A stretch of 36,934 bases of DNA from Burkholderiales bacterium. GTDB taxonomy: Bacteria > Pseudomonadota > Gammaproteobacteria > Burkholderiales > JAEUOS01. The stretch is taken from assembly GCA_016790695.1 (NCBI GenBank), contig JAEUOS010000053.1, positions 1 through 36,934 on the forward strand, in the 5' to 3' direction. A program made the position numbers and the translations under genes. The first letter of the stretch is position 1. Every line of letters begins with the position of its first letter. Below the pieces are notes generated by a model. The model was given only the letters and a program-made list of their open reading frames with translations. It had not been told where the DNA came from and did not search any database. This document shows, one piece after another, positions 24,449 through 33,993 of this stretch.

Positions 24449-25447
24449 ATGTCATACGGAACCCTGCGACGCCTGATCGGTGTGGCCGCCCTTGCCGCCG
24501 TGGCCTTCGGCAGCGCGCCCGCGCGCGCGGCGGCGAGCTTCAGCGACATCTATTTCTTCGGCGATAGTTTGTCGGATACCGGCAACATTCTGGCCGGCTC
24601 GGGCGGAACGTTTCCTCTTGCGCCTTATTACCCGGGGCGTTTCTCCGACGGGCCTGTCTGGACCGAGAGGATGGCGACCCTTCTGGGCCACGCAAGTGAC
24701 GCGCAGGCTTCATTGACCGGCGGCAAGAATTTCGCTTTCGGCGGTGCTCGCACTGACACCACCGGGGCGATTGCCAATACCGGCGTTCTCGCGCAGGTGG
24801 GTGGAATGTGGAACGGCGTCGGTGACCCGAATGCGCTGTACGTTGTGGTGGCGGGTGGCAACGACATGCGTGACGCGCGGAGTGCTCCGGGCAGCAGCCC
24901 GGCAACCCGCCAGGCGGATGCGCAGGTGGCAATCAACAACCTGAAGTCGAGCGTCGGTCTGCTCGCGGCGGGCGGTGCGAAATTCGTCATGGTCGCCAAT
25001 CTGCCGGATCTGGGCAACACCCCGGAGGCTGTTGCACTGGGCAAAGTGGCGGAATCAAGCGACGCCACCAGCAAGTTCAATGCCCTGATGCCCTCGGTGG
25101 TGACGTTCGGTCAGGGCCTCGGTCTCCACATGACCTTCCTCGACTTGGCCGGAATCTCCACGTTGATCCGCTTGGATGCGCTCAGCAACGGGGGCGCGTT
25201 CTTCGGCATCACGAACGTCTTCACGCCCTGCGCGCCGTTCGGTGGCGCGGGCTCGTGCAGCACCTCGCTCTTCTCGGACGGCTTGCATCCCTCCGCGCGT
25301 GCTCACCAGATCGTGGGCGACTTCGCCGCGGTCGCGGCCCTCAGCACCCTCGCCGCCGTCCCCGAGCCCGAGACCTATGCGCTGATGCTGGCCGGTCTGG
25401 CGCTGGTCGCCGGCATCGCGCGCCGCCGTCGTGTGCTGCCCGCCTGA
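24449..25447 (+). CDS. SGNH/GDSL-family esterase or lipase with PEP-CTERM sorting signal
   Basis: A 332-residue exported hydrolase. After a signal peptide (about 1-27, ending ARAAA) come block I FFGDSLSDTGN with catalytic Ser40, block III VVAGGNDM (GGND 136-139) and block V FSDGLHPSARAH with Asp277 and His280, a full SGNH set of the secreted phospholipase/haemolysin type. The C-terminus is a complete PEP-CTERM: VPEPETYALMLAGLALVAG then IARRRRVLPA, so it is expected to be processed by an exosortase and attached to or released at the surface. Codon choice is visibly less GC-extreme than in the neighbours, perhaps from transfer or surface-protein drift. No exosortase gene is in the window. Confidence 0.93.
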   Translation: MSYGTLRRLIGVAALAAVAFGSAPARAAASFSDIYFFGDSLSDTGNILAGSGGTFPLAPYYPGRFSDGPVWTERMATLLGHASDAQASLTGGKNFAFGGARTDTTGAIANTGVLAQVGGMWNGVGDPNALYVVVAGGNDMRDARSAPGSSPATRQADAQVAINNLKSSVGLLAAGGAKFVMVANLPDLGNTPEAVALGKVAESSDATSKFNALMPSVVTFGQGLGLHMTFLDLAGISTLIRLDALSNGGAFFGITNVFTPCAPFGGAGSCSTSLFSDGLHPSARAHQIVGDFAAVAALSTLAAVPEPETYALMLAGLALVAGIARRRRVLPA

Positions 25448-25525
25448 TCGGGTGCGCCGCGTCGGCAGCCGATCACTCCTGGGCGAACCGGCGTAGACTG
25501 CCGGCGCCCGGCCAGGAAGTCCCCG

Positions 25526-25557
25526 CATCGCCGGCCTCGTGCCGGCGATGTCGTTTT
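25526..25557 (+). terminator. Rho-independent terminator after the SGNH hydrolase gene
   Basis: CATCGCCGGC pairs with GCCGGCGATG (ten perfect pairs, loop CTCGT), followed by TCGTTTT. The clearest intrinsic terminator in the window, 78 bases past the stop. Confidence 0.8.
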
Positions 25558-25607
25558 CGGAGCTCTCCCCGGCGCAACGCCAGCGCATCGTTCACCAGGA
25601 ACCGTCC

Positions 25608-26405
25608 ATGACTACGAAGAAGAACCGCCCCGCCAAGGGCGCGTCGACCATGTCCGCCGCCGAACGCGACGCGCGCGTCAACCTCGCCGCGTGCTATCGC
25701 CTCGCCGCCCACTACGGCTGGACCGACCTCATCTACACCCACATCTCGGCGCGCGTGCCGGACGCGCCCGACCACTACCTGCTCAATCCGTTCGGCTACC
25801 TGTTCGACGAGATCACCGCCTCCTCGCTGGTCAAGGTCGACCTCGACGGCAACAAGGTCGACGCCTCGCCGCACCGCATCCACCGCGCCGGCTTCGTGAT
25901 CCACAGCGCGATCCATGCGGCGCGGCCGGACGCGGCCTGCGTGATCCATTCGCACACGCGCGCCGGCATGGCGGTGTCGATGATGAAGTGCGGGCTCCTC
26001 CCGCTGTCGCAGCACGCGATGCTGTTCCATGGCCGCGTCGCCTACCACGACAGCGAGGGGTTCGCGCTCGACCTCGACGAGCGCCAGCGCCTCGCGCTCG
26101 ATCTCGGCGACAAGCCGGTGATGCTCCTGCGCAACCACGGCACGCTGGTCGCCGGCGAGACCGTCGGGCAGGCGTTCTCGATGATGTGGCACCTGGAGAA
26201 GGCGATGCAGGCGCAGGTCGATGCGCTCGCGTCCGGCAAGAAGCTCACCATGCCGTCGGAGAAGGTGGCGCGCGCGATCGCCAAGCGCGCGTTCACCAAC
26301 GCCAAGGTCGAGGAGTACGAGGAGGGCCAGAGCCCCCTCGGCCGGCTCGAGTGGCCGGCGCTGCTGCGCATGCTCGACCGCATCGACCCGTCGTATCGCG
26401 ACTGA
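25608..26405 (+). CDS. Class II aldolase/adducin family protein
   Basis: A 265-residue zinc-dependent aldolase-fold protein (FucA/AraD/adducin). Metal ligands are His114 and His116 in VIHSHTRAG and His177 in LLRNHGTLVAG; the substrate region reads THISARVPDAPDHYLLNPFG. Members of this subgroup without a clear partner act as sugar-phosphate aldolases, epimerases or decarboxylases; here the fourth ligand and the general base cannot be placed by eye. It ends 33 bases from the converging sugar-acid operon, so it may serve the same pathway from the other strand. AGGA at 25597-25600 fits the ATG at 25608. Confidence 0.9.
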   Translation: MTTKKNRPAKGASTMSAAERDARVNLAACYRLAAHYGWTDLIYTHISARVPDAPDHYLLNPFGYLFDEITASSLVKVDLDGNKVDASPHRIHRAGFVIHSAIHAARPDAACVIHSHTRAGMAVSMMKCGLLPLSQHAMLFHGRVAYHDSEGFALDLDERQRLALDLGDKPVMLLRNHGTLVAGETVGQAFSMMWHLEKAMQAQVDALASGKKLTMPSEKVARAIAKRAFTNAKVEEYEEGQSPLGRLEWPALLRMLDRIDPSYRD

Positions 26406-26438
26406 GCCGGCGGCGGCGCCGGGCCGCGCGGTCCGCGC

Positions 26439-27389
26439 TCAGGCGGCCAGGCGCGGCGCCGAATCGGCGAGCAGCCCCGCGGCGACGAGCGCGCGGCGGA
26501 TGCGCTGCTTCTCCTCGGCCGCAAGCGGCATCAGCGGCGGGCGCACGACGTTGCGCGGCAGCTTGCCCAGCATCACCAGCGCCTCCTTCATGCGGTTGTG
26601 CATGTCGACCCACGGCGCGCTGTAGAACACCTCCGCGAGCGGCTGGATGCGCGCGTTGACCGCGCGCGCGCGCGCGAGGTCGTCGTCGCCGCAGGCGGCG
26701 AGCAGCTCCGCCTGCAGCCCGGCGATCACGCTGCCGGCGCCGGACAGCAGGCCGCGGCAGCCGAGCACCAGCGACGCGAACAGCCACGCGCTGTGGGTGG
26801 AGAGCACCGCCACCGGCCGCGCGCGCGACTGCAGGGTGCGGACGTGGCGCTCGTGCAGCTGCGGGTCCGCGCACCAGTCCTTGATCGCGACGATCGACGG
26901 GAACTCGTCGCACAGCCGGTGGAGCAGGTCCAGGCGATAGCCCTGGCCCGGCCCGAGCGGATACTGGAACACCACGAGCGGCAGCGACGAGGCCGACGCG
27001 ATGTGGCGAAAGTGCGTGAGCACCATCTCGTCGCGCTGGCCGAGCGCGAACAGCGCCGGCGGGAACACCAGCAGCGCGGCGGCGCCGTGCGCCTCGGCCA
27101 TGCGCGCCAGGCGCGCGCCCTCGAGCGAGCTCTCGGTGTAGACCCCGGAGACCAGCGGCACGCGGTCGCCGACGGCGGCCGCGGCGATGTCGAGCACGCG
27201 CGCCTGCTCGTCGGCGGTGCACGACGCCACCTCCGAGGCATGGCCGTTGACGGTGATCGCGGTCACGCCGGCGGTGCCGGCGAGGTCGGCCAGGTGGGCG
27301 CGCAGCGACGCCTCGTCGATCGCGAAGTCGTCGTGGAACGGCAGGATCGCGGCCGGAATCGTGCCGGCGGGCGTGAACGGGACGGCCAT
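26439..27389 (-). CDS. Dihydrodipicolinate synthase-like aldolase/dehydratase
   Basis: A 316-residue TIM-barrel enzyme of the DHDPS/N-acetylneuraminate lyase family. The Schiff-base lysine is Lys170 in SIVAIKDW and the catalytic tyrosine Tyr143 in VFQYPLGPG. The usual GTTGE loop reads NGHASEVAS, showing that it is not lysine-biosynthetic DapA. As the last gene of a unit with an aldonate dehydratase it most likely acts on a 2-keto-3-deoxy sugar acid, either cleaving it to pyruvate and an aldehyde or dehydrating it. A GGAGG site precedes the ATG. Confidence 0.9.
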   Translation of the reverse strand: MAVPFTPAGTIPAAILPFHDDFAIDEASLRAHLADLAGTAGVTAITVNGHASEVASCTADEQARVLDIAAAAVGDRVPLVSGVYTESSLEGARLARMAEAHGAAALLVFPPALFALGQRDEMVLTHFRHIASASSLPLVVFQYPLGPGQGYRLDLLHRLCDEFPSIVAIKDWCADPQLHERHVRTLQSRARPVAVLSTHSAWLFASLVLGCRGLLSGAGSVIAGLQAELLAACGDDDLARARAVNARIQPLAEVFYSAPWVDMHNRMKEALVMLGKLPRNVVRPPLMPLAAEEKQRIRRALVAAGLLADSAPRLAA

Positions 27390-27440
27390 GGACGAACCTC
27401 CGGAAGGCGCCGGTCGGACCGGCGCGGCGCATGCATCATA

Positions 27441-27467
27441 GCGCTGTCGCGCGCCGCGCGACAGCGC
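27441..27467. repeat. Perfect 13-base inverted repeat between the RraA-like and DHDPS-like genes
   Basis: GCGCTGTCGCGCG and its exact complement are separated by one base. In minus-strand RNA it folds into a stem of about 12 pairs between the two genes; as DNA it could be an operator. TATGAT follows directly on the minus strand (27440-27435) and could be a -10 box for the DHDPS-like gene. Confidence 0.5.
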
Positions 27468-27474
27468 CGCGCCG

Positions 27475-28194
27475 TCACACGCCCCGGCTCGCGCGCCACG
27501 CCGCGAACGCGGCGCGCGTCTCCGCGCTCGGCGGATAGGTGCCCGGGAGCGTGGCGCCGCTCTCGATGCGCTCGAGCAGGAACTGCTCGAGGAGTTCCTG
27601 CTCGGCGCCGTCGCGCGCGACCTCGTCGGCCAGGTGCGCCGGGATGACCGCGACGCCCTCGGCGTCGCCGACGACGATGTCGCCCGGGTAGACCGCGACG
27701 CCGCCGCAGCCGATCGGCACGTTCTGCTCGAGCGCGTGGTGGCACACCAGGTTGAGCGGCGCGCTCGCGCCGGCGACGTAGACCGGGAAGTCCATGCGGC
27801 CGATCTCGACGCTGTCGCGGATCGCGCCGTCGGAGACCAGCCCGGCGCCGCCGCGGATCTTCAGGCGCGTGGTGAGGATCTGCCCGCCGGAGGCGGCGCG
27901 GGTCTCGCCGCGGCAGTCGATCACCAGCACGTGGCCCGGCGGCACCGACTCGATCGCCTTGCGCTGCGGGTGCAGCGGGTTGTCGAAGGCGGAGAGCTGG
28001 TCGAGGTCCTCGCGCGCCGGGATGTTGCGCAGCGTGAACGCGGGGCCGACCATGTTGCCGGAGGACGGCGTGGTCAGGCGCGCGACGCCCTGGATGTAGG
28101 CGTTGCGAAAGCCGCGCTTGAACAGCTGCGTGGTGATGGTGGCGACGCTGGTCTTCTTGAGCAGGGCGAGGGTGTCGGGATTCATCGGGGCCAT
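27475..28194 (-). CDS. RraA-like protein, possible aldolase or decarboxylase
   Basis: A 239-residue protein of the RraA/4-hydroxy-4-methyl-2-oxoglutarate aldolase family. The signature GGQILTTRLKIRG (103-115) with VSDGAIRDS (121-128) supplies the Arg/Asp pair that binds metal and oxaloacetate-like substrates. True RraA regulators of RNase E are about 160 residues; this longer form, embedded between a Bug protein and a DHDPS-like gene, points to a metabolic enzyme (aldolase or oxaloacetate decarboxylase-like). The start could also be the ATG nine bases downstream (28185). The exact reaction is not determined. Confidence 0.88.
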   Translation of the reverse strand: MAPMNPDTLALLKKTSVATITTQLFKRGFRNAYIQGVARLTTPSSGNMVGPAFTLRNIPAREDLDQLSAFDNPLHPQRKAIESVPPGHVLVIDCRGETRAASGGQILTTRLKIRGGAGLVSDGAIRDSVEIGRMDFPVYVAGASAPLNLVCHHALEQNVPIGCGGVAVYPGDIVVGDAEGVAVIPAHLADEVARDGAEQELLEQFLLERIESGATLPGTYPPSAETRAAFAAWRASRGV

Positions 28195-28231
28195 GGCAGG
28201 TGGACGGGGGTGGCGGGCGCGGTGACGCGCA

Positions 28232-29209
28232 TCATTCGGTGCGAATGTTCTTGTCCGCGATCAGCTTGGCATAGCGCTTCTTCTCGGCGCCGATGAGTGC
28301 GATGAATTGCGCATTGGTCATCGCGCGCGGCAGCGCCCCCTGGGAGACGAATCGTTCGCGGGTCTCGGCTTCGCCGACGATGTCGCGGACCTCGGCGGCG
28401 AACTTGTCGACGATCGCCTGCGGCGTGCCGGCGGGCGCGAGCAGGCCCAGCCAGGATCCGGTCTCGTAGCCCGGCAGGGCCGCCTCCGCCATCGTGGGGA
28501 CATCGGGCAGCGCCGGCGAACGCGCGGCGCTAGTCACCGCCATGCCCCTGAGCCTGCCGGCCTTGACGTGGCCGACAGCCTCGAGAACCGTGGTGAAGAG
28601 GATGTTGACATGCCCGGCCATCAGGTCGGTCACCGCCGGGCCGCCGCCCTTGTAGGGAACGTGCAGCATCTTGATGCCGGCCATGTCCTCGAAGATCTCG
28701 GCGGCCAGGTGCGGCGCGCCGCCGGCGCCGGAACTGGCGAAGGTGACCTTGCCCGGCTCGGCCTTGGCCATTGCGATGATGTCACGCGGCGTTCTGGCGG
28801 CCAGCCCCGGGTAGGCCAGCATCACCAGCGGCAGGTCGGCGACGAAATTGATCGGCGCGAACGCCGTCTCATGGTCGTACGGCAGCTTCTTGTAGAGGGA
28901 ATTGTTGATCGCGATCGTGCCGACATTGCCCAGGACGACCGTGTAGCCGTCGGGCTTGGCCTTGGCGGCCGCCTCCATGCCGACGATGCCCGCCGCGCCG
29001 CCGCGGTTCTCGACGACCACCGACTGGCCCCAGCGCGCGGTCAGGCGCTGGGCCACCAGCCGCGCGCCGACGTCGGTGCCGCCGCCGGGCGGGAAGGGCA
29101 CGATCATCGTGACCGTGCGGCTCGGATACGGGGCCTGCGCCAGGGCGGGCAGGGCCGCCGCCATCGCGCACAGACCCGCCAGGCACCAGCGTTGCAAGGA
29201 TGCGTCCAT
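28232..29209 (-). CDS. Bug/TctC-family periplasmic binding protein
   Basis: A 325-residue Bug receptor. The signal peptide ends near ALPALAQA; the mature part begins YPSRTVTMIVPFPPGGGTD and includes VVENRGGAAGIVG, ASSGAGGAPHLAAE and LHVPYKGGGPAVTDL. It sits 13 bases downstream of the dehydratase gene and upstream of the RraA-like gene, in one operon, which suggests that it binds the sugar acid or a related carboxylate consumed by that operon. No membrane components are encoded nearby. Confidence 0.94.
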   Translation of the reverse strand: MDASLQRWCLAGLCAMAAALPALAQAPYPSRTVTMIVPFPPGGGTDVGARLVAQRLTARWGQSVVVENRGGAAGIVGMEAAAKAKPDGYTVVLGNVGTIAINNSLYKKLPYDHETAFAPINFVADLPLVMLAYPGLAARTPRDIIAMAKAEPGKVTFASSGAGGAPHLAAEIFEDMAGIKMLHVPYKGGGPAVTDLMAGHVNILFTTVLEAVGHVKAGRLRGMAVTSAARSPALPDVPTMAEAALPGYETGSWLGLLAPAGTPQAIVDKFAAEVRDIVGEAETRERFVSQGALPRAMTNAQFIALIGAEKKRYAKLIADKNIRTE

Positions 29210-29222
29210 GTCAGTCTTGCCT

Positions 29223-30962
<1,740 letters not shown>

Positions 30963-31008
30963 GGCGGATTCCGGGAGGGTCGTGGTCGTTGCGGAAGGGG
31001 AGGGCGGG

Positions 31009-31935
31009 TCAAAGGGTCAGTTCCGGGCCGGAGTATTCCAGAGGCAGCGCGATGCGGCTTGCCGCGAGGTCGGAGGCGAGGCGGTCCAGGCGCGCGCGCA
31101 CCTCTGCCGGCACGGCGGGCGCGAGCGCCAGTCGGACCGCGTGCGGGTCCTCCATGCCGAGCGTGCGCACCTCGCCGCGGACCAGGCGCCCGGCCACGAC
31201 ATCGTCCAGCCACGCGACCACCAGGCGCCCGGTGTCGGCGATGGCCGAGGCGACGAACACGTCCGGTTCAGCCGTCGTCCAGTCGCGCACGTTGCCGATC
31301 TGCGCGACGCCGCGCGCGCGGCAGGCCTCGATCGCGCCCTGGCGCCCGCCGTTGAGCATCGTGTACAGGATGTCGACGCCGGCGTCGATCTCGGCATCGG
31401 CGGCGCGGCGGGTCACGGCGTTGTCCTCCTGGGTGCCGCAGAAGCAGGTCACCAGGCGCGCCTGCGGATTGGCGGCGCGCACGCCGGCCGCATAGGCGGC
31501 ACGGCTGCGCAGGCCCGGCGCGATGCGGATGCCGGAGAGGTGGCCGACGACGCCGCTGCGCGTCATCCAGCCCGCCAGCGCGCCGGCGAGGAACGCGGAC
31601 TGCGGCTGGGCGATCGTGAAGCTCGAGAAGTTGCTGCCCGCCGTCTCGCCGTGCGTCGACAGGAAGCGGATCGCGGGGTGGCGCGGCGCGACTGCCGCCA
31701 CGGCGTGGTCGCTGCTGCCGCCGTGCGCGAGGATCAGGTCGGGCCTGGCGGCGGCGCCGGCCTCGATGGCGGCGGCGAGTTCGTCCGCGCCGACACCGAC
31801 GTGGGCGACGTGCTCGAGCGCGATGCCCAGGCGCGCGCAGGCCGCGCGCGCGCCCTGGTAGCCGGATTCGATGAAGCCGCCGTCGTCGATGCGACCGGCG
31901 AACACCGCGAACAAACGCAATCCCTTGTCAGCCAT
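31009..31935 (-). CDS. BMP-domain protein without signal peptide
   Basis: A 308-residue member of the BMP/PnrA basic-membrane-protein family (PF02608-like): [20 protein letters not shown] at the start, [12 protein letters not shown], the hallmark [22 protein letters not shown], and [19 protein letters not shown]. Usual members are lipoproteins binding nucleosides for ABC importers. This one begins [12 protein letters not shown], with no signal peptide or lipobox, so it is probably cytoplasmic. It is first in the unit with the aldonate dehydratase. A ligand-sensing or enzymatic role is possible. A close relative lies at 33071. The outer in-frame start (32040) would add a charged, non-signal tail and overlap the divergent promoter. 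Confidence 0.82.
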   Translation of the reverse strand: MADKGLRLFAVFAGRIDDGGFIESGYQGARAACARLGIALEHVAHVGVGADELAAAIEAGAAARPDLILAHGGSSDHAVAAVAPRHPAIRFLSTHGETAGSNFSSFTIAQPQSAFLAGALAGWMTRSGVVGHLSGIRIAPGLRSRAAYAAGVRAANPQARLVTCFCGTQEDNAVTRRAADAEIDAGVDILYTMLNGGRQGAIEACRARGVAQIGNVRDWTTAEPDVFVASAIADTGRLVVAWLDDVVAGRLVRGEVRTLGMEDPHAVRLALAPAVPAEVRARLDRLASDLAASRIALPLEYSGPELTL

Positions 31936-31995
31936 TTCCTTGCCCGTTTGCCGCCCCGCACGACGCGCCTCACGCCTCGGCGGCTGGTGCCATTC

Positions 31996-32024
31996 TTGCT
32001 TCGCGCCTGTGAAGCGCCTATTGT
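31996..32024 (+). promoter_or_regulatory. Promoter of the rightward Bug-BMP set
   Basis: TTGCTT (31996-32001), 17 bases, TATTGT (32019-32024), in the 116-base divergent gap. GCTTC (31999-32003) and GAAGC (32011-32015) form an inverted repeat inside the promoter spacer, a possible operator. A start near 32031 leaves a 21-base leader with AGGAGA at 32040-32045. Confidence 0.55.
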
Positions 32025-32051
32025 TGCATCGTTCGCCCAAAGGAGAGATTC

Positions 32052-33038
32052 ATGCCGAGTTTGCTTCGCGTGCTGTCGACGAGCCTGGCCGCGCTTCTCG
32101 CGCTCGCGCCGGGCGCTGCCGCCGTTGCCCAGGACGCGCGCTGGCCGTCGCGGCCGATCCGGCTGGTGGTGACGTTCCCGCCGGGCGGCACCAGCGACCT
32201 GGTCGCGCGCCTGATCGCGCCGAAGCTGTCGGCCGCGCTCGGGCAGCAGGTGGTCGTCGAGAACCGGCCCGGCGCGGGCGGCATCGTCGGCGCCGACGCG
32301 GTCGCCAAGGCGGCGCCCGACGGCTACACGCTGGTGGTCTCGACGGTCGGCTCGCACGGCATCGGGCCGACGCTGAACCGCAACATCCGCTACGACGCGG
32401 TGACCGACTTCAGCCATCTCGTGCTCATCGGCGCGGTGCCGCACGTGCTGCTCGTCAATCCCAGGTTCCCGGCCCGGAATCTGGCCGAACTCGTTGCCGC
32501 GGCGCGCGCCCAGCCGGGCAGGATCAACTACGGCAGCGGCGGATCGGGATCGATCAACCACGTCACCGGCGAACTGTTCAAGGCGCGCGCCGGCATCGAC
32601 CTGGTGCACGTGCCCTACAAGGGGTCGGGCGCGGCCATCACCGACCTGCGCGGCTTCACCATTCCGGTCGCCGTCGACGCGCTGCCTGCCAACCTCGGCC
32701 TGATCCGGAGCGGGGAATTGCGCGCCCTCGGCATCACCAGCCGCGAGCGCTCCCCGCTGGCGCCGGAGGTGCCCACCTTCGTCGAACAGGGCTTCGCCGA
32801 CCTGGTGGTCGACAACTGGATCGGCATTTCCGGGCCCGCGCGGCTGCCGGAGGACATCGCGCGGCGCCTGGTGGCCGAGACCGAGAAGGCCGTCGCCGCG
32901 GCCGACGTTCGCGACAAGCTGCGCGAATGGGGCATGGCGATCACCGTCAAGGCGAACGCCGAGTTCGCGGCGTTCGTGCGCGCGGACATCGCCAAGTGGA
33001 GGCCGGTGATCATCGCCTCCGGCGCGCAGGTCGACTGA
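32052..33038 (+). CDS. Bug/TctC-family periplasmic binding protein
   Basis: A 328-residue Bug receptor with signal peptide ending AAAVAQDA and mature start WPSRPIRLVVTFPPGGTSD. Further family segments are VVENRPGAGGIVG, NYGSGGSGSINHVTGELF and LVHVPYKGSGAAITDLRG; the glutamine or aspartate usual after the ligand loop is replaced by FTIPVAVDALP. AGGAGA seven bases before the ATG is a strong ribosome binding site. It is divergent from one BMP-like gene and followed after 32 bases by its relative, so binding protein and BMP-like protein may work on the same ligand. Confidence 0.94.
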   Translation: MPSLLRVLSTSLAALLALAPGAAAVAQDARWPSRPIRLVVTFPPGGTSDLVARLIAPKLSAALGQQVVVENRPGAGGIVGADAVAKAAPDGYTLVVSTVGSHGIGPTLNRNIRYDAVTDFSHLVLIGAVPHVLLVNPRFPARNLAELVAAARAQPGRINYGSGGSGSINHVTGELFKARAGIDLVHVPYKGSGAAITDLRGFTIPVAVDALPANLGLIRSGELRALGITSRERSPLAPEVPTFVEQGFADLVVDNWIGISGPARLPEDIARRLVAETEKAVAAADVRDKLREWGMAITVKANAEFAAFVRADIAKWRPVIIASGAQVD

Positions 33039-33070
33039 CCGCGCCGCGACCGCCGCGCCGACGCCGCCGC

Positions 33071-33970
33071 GTGCCTGCCGCCCCGATCGCCGGCATCCTG
33101 TTCGGCAGTCCCGGCGCCGGCAGCTTCGTCGCCGCCGGCGAGGCGGCCTTCGCGCGCGCGCGCGCGGCGCTGGGTGCCGACATCGCGGTCACCTACCTCG
33201 ACCGGACGGATCCGGCGTCTCGCCTCGAGCGGTTGCGTCGCGTCCTCGCCGCCCGGCCGGCGCTGGTGGTGCTGCATGGCGCGCAGGGCGAGGCACTGGT
33301 CGAATCGCTCGCGCCGGAGGCGCCGCGCACGTTGTTTGCCATCAGCCAGGGCGAGCTCACCGGGCCGAACATCGCCGCCTACGAGGTGGCGCTGGAGCAA
33401 CCTGCCTACCTTGCCGGCGCGCTGGCCGGCTGGATGACGCGGACCGGCGTCGTCGGGCACCTGTCCGGCGAGCGCGTGCGCGCGGGGTTGAAGGGCTGCG
33501 CCGCGTTCGCCGCGGGTCTCGGTCATGCGCGCGCCGATGCGCGCTTCGTGAGCGAATTCTGCGGCGCGCAGCATGACGCCGACCTGGCGGCCGCTTGCGT
33601 CGCCGCGCAGCATCGTCAGGGCGCCGACATCATCTTCACCATGCTGGGCGCGGGGCGTGCGGGCGCGATTCGCCAGTGCAGGGAACTGGGCGTGCGCCAG
33701 ATCGGCGACGGCATCGACTGGTGCGCGCTCGAGCCGGAGGTGTTCCTGGCCGCGGCGGTCGCCGAATCGGGCTGGGGCAGCTTTCGCGCCGTCGCGGATT
33801 TCCTCGGCGGCAGCTTCCGGCCCGGCGCGCATGTCACCGTCGGGCTCGAGGACGCGCAGGTCTGCCGGCTCGCGATCGGCCGCGGCGTGCCCGATGCGGT
33901 GCGCGCGCGGGTCGCGCAGTTGGCGCAGCAGCTGCCGGGTGGCGCGGCACTTGCTACACAATGGGACTGA
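33071..33970 (+). CDS. BMP-domain protein without signal peptide, second copy
   Basis: A 299-residue relative of the protein at 31009-31935: it shares [22 protein letters not shown], a CGAQHDAD segment matching [28 protein letters not shown] and VRQIGDGIDW. It starts at GTG with PAAPIAGILFGSPGAGSFVA and again has neither signal peptide nor lipobox, so the absence is not an annotation slip in one gene. No Shine-Dalgarno sequence is evident and no other plausible start exists before the conserved core, so the start is moderately sure. It ends within the leader of the family-5 binding protein gene. Confidence 0.8.
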   Translation: MPAAPIAGILFGSPGAGSFVAAGEAAFARARAALGADIAVTYLDRTDPASRLERLRRVLAARPALVVLHGAQGEALVESLAPEAPRTLFAISQGELTGPNIAAYEVALEQPAYLAGALAGWMTRTGVVGHLSGERVRAGLKGCAAFAAGLGHARADARFVSEFCGAQHDADLAAACVAAQHRQGADIIFTMLGAGRAGAIRQCRELGVRQIGDGIDWCALEPEVFLAAAVAESGWGSFRAVADFLGGSFRPGAHVTVGLEDAQVCRLAIGRGVPDAVRARVAQLAQQLPGGAALATQWD

Positions 33971-33993
33971 TCCATCCCACGACAAGGCCGACC

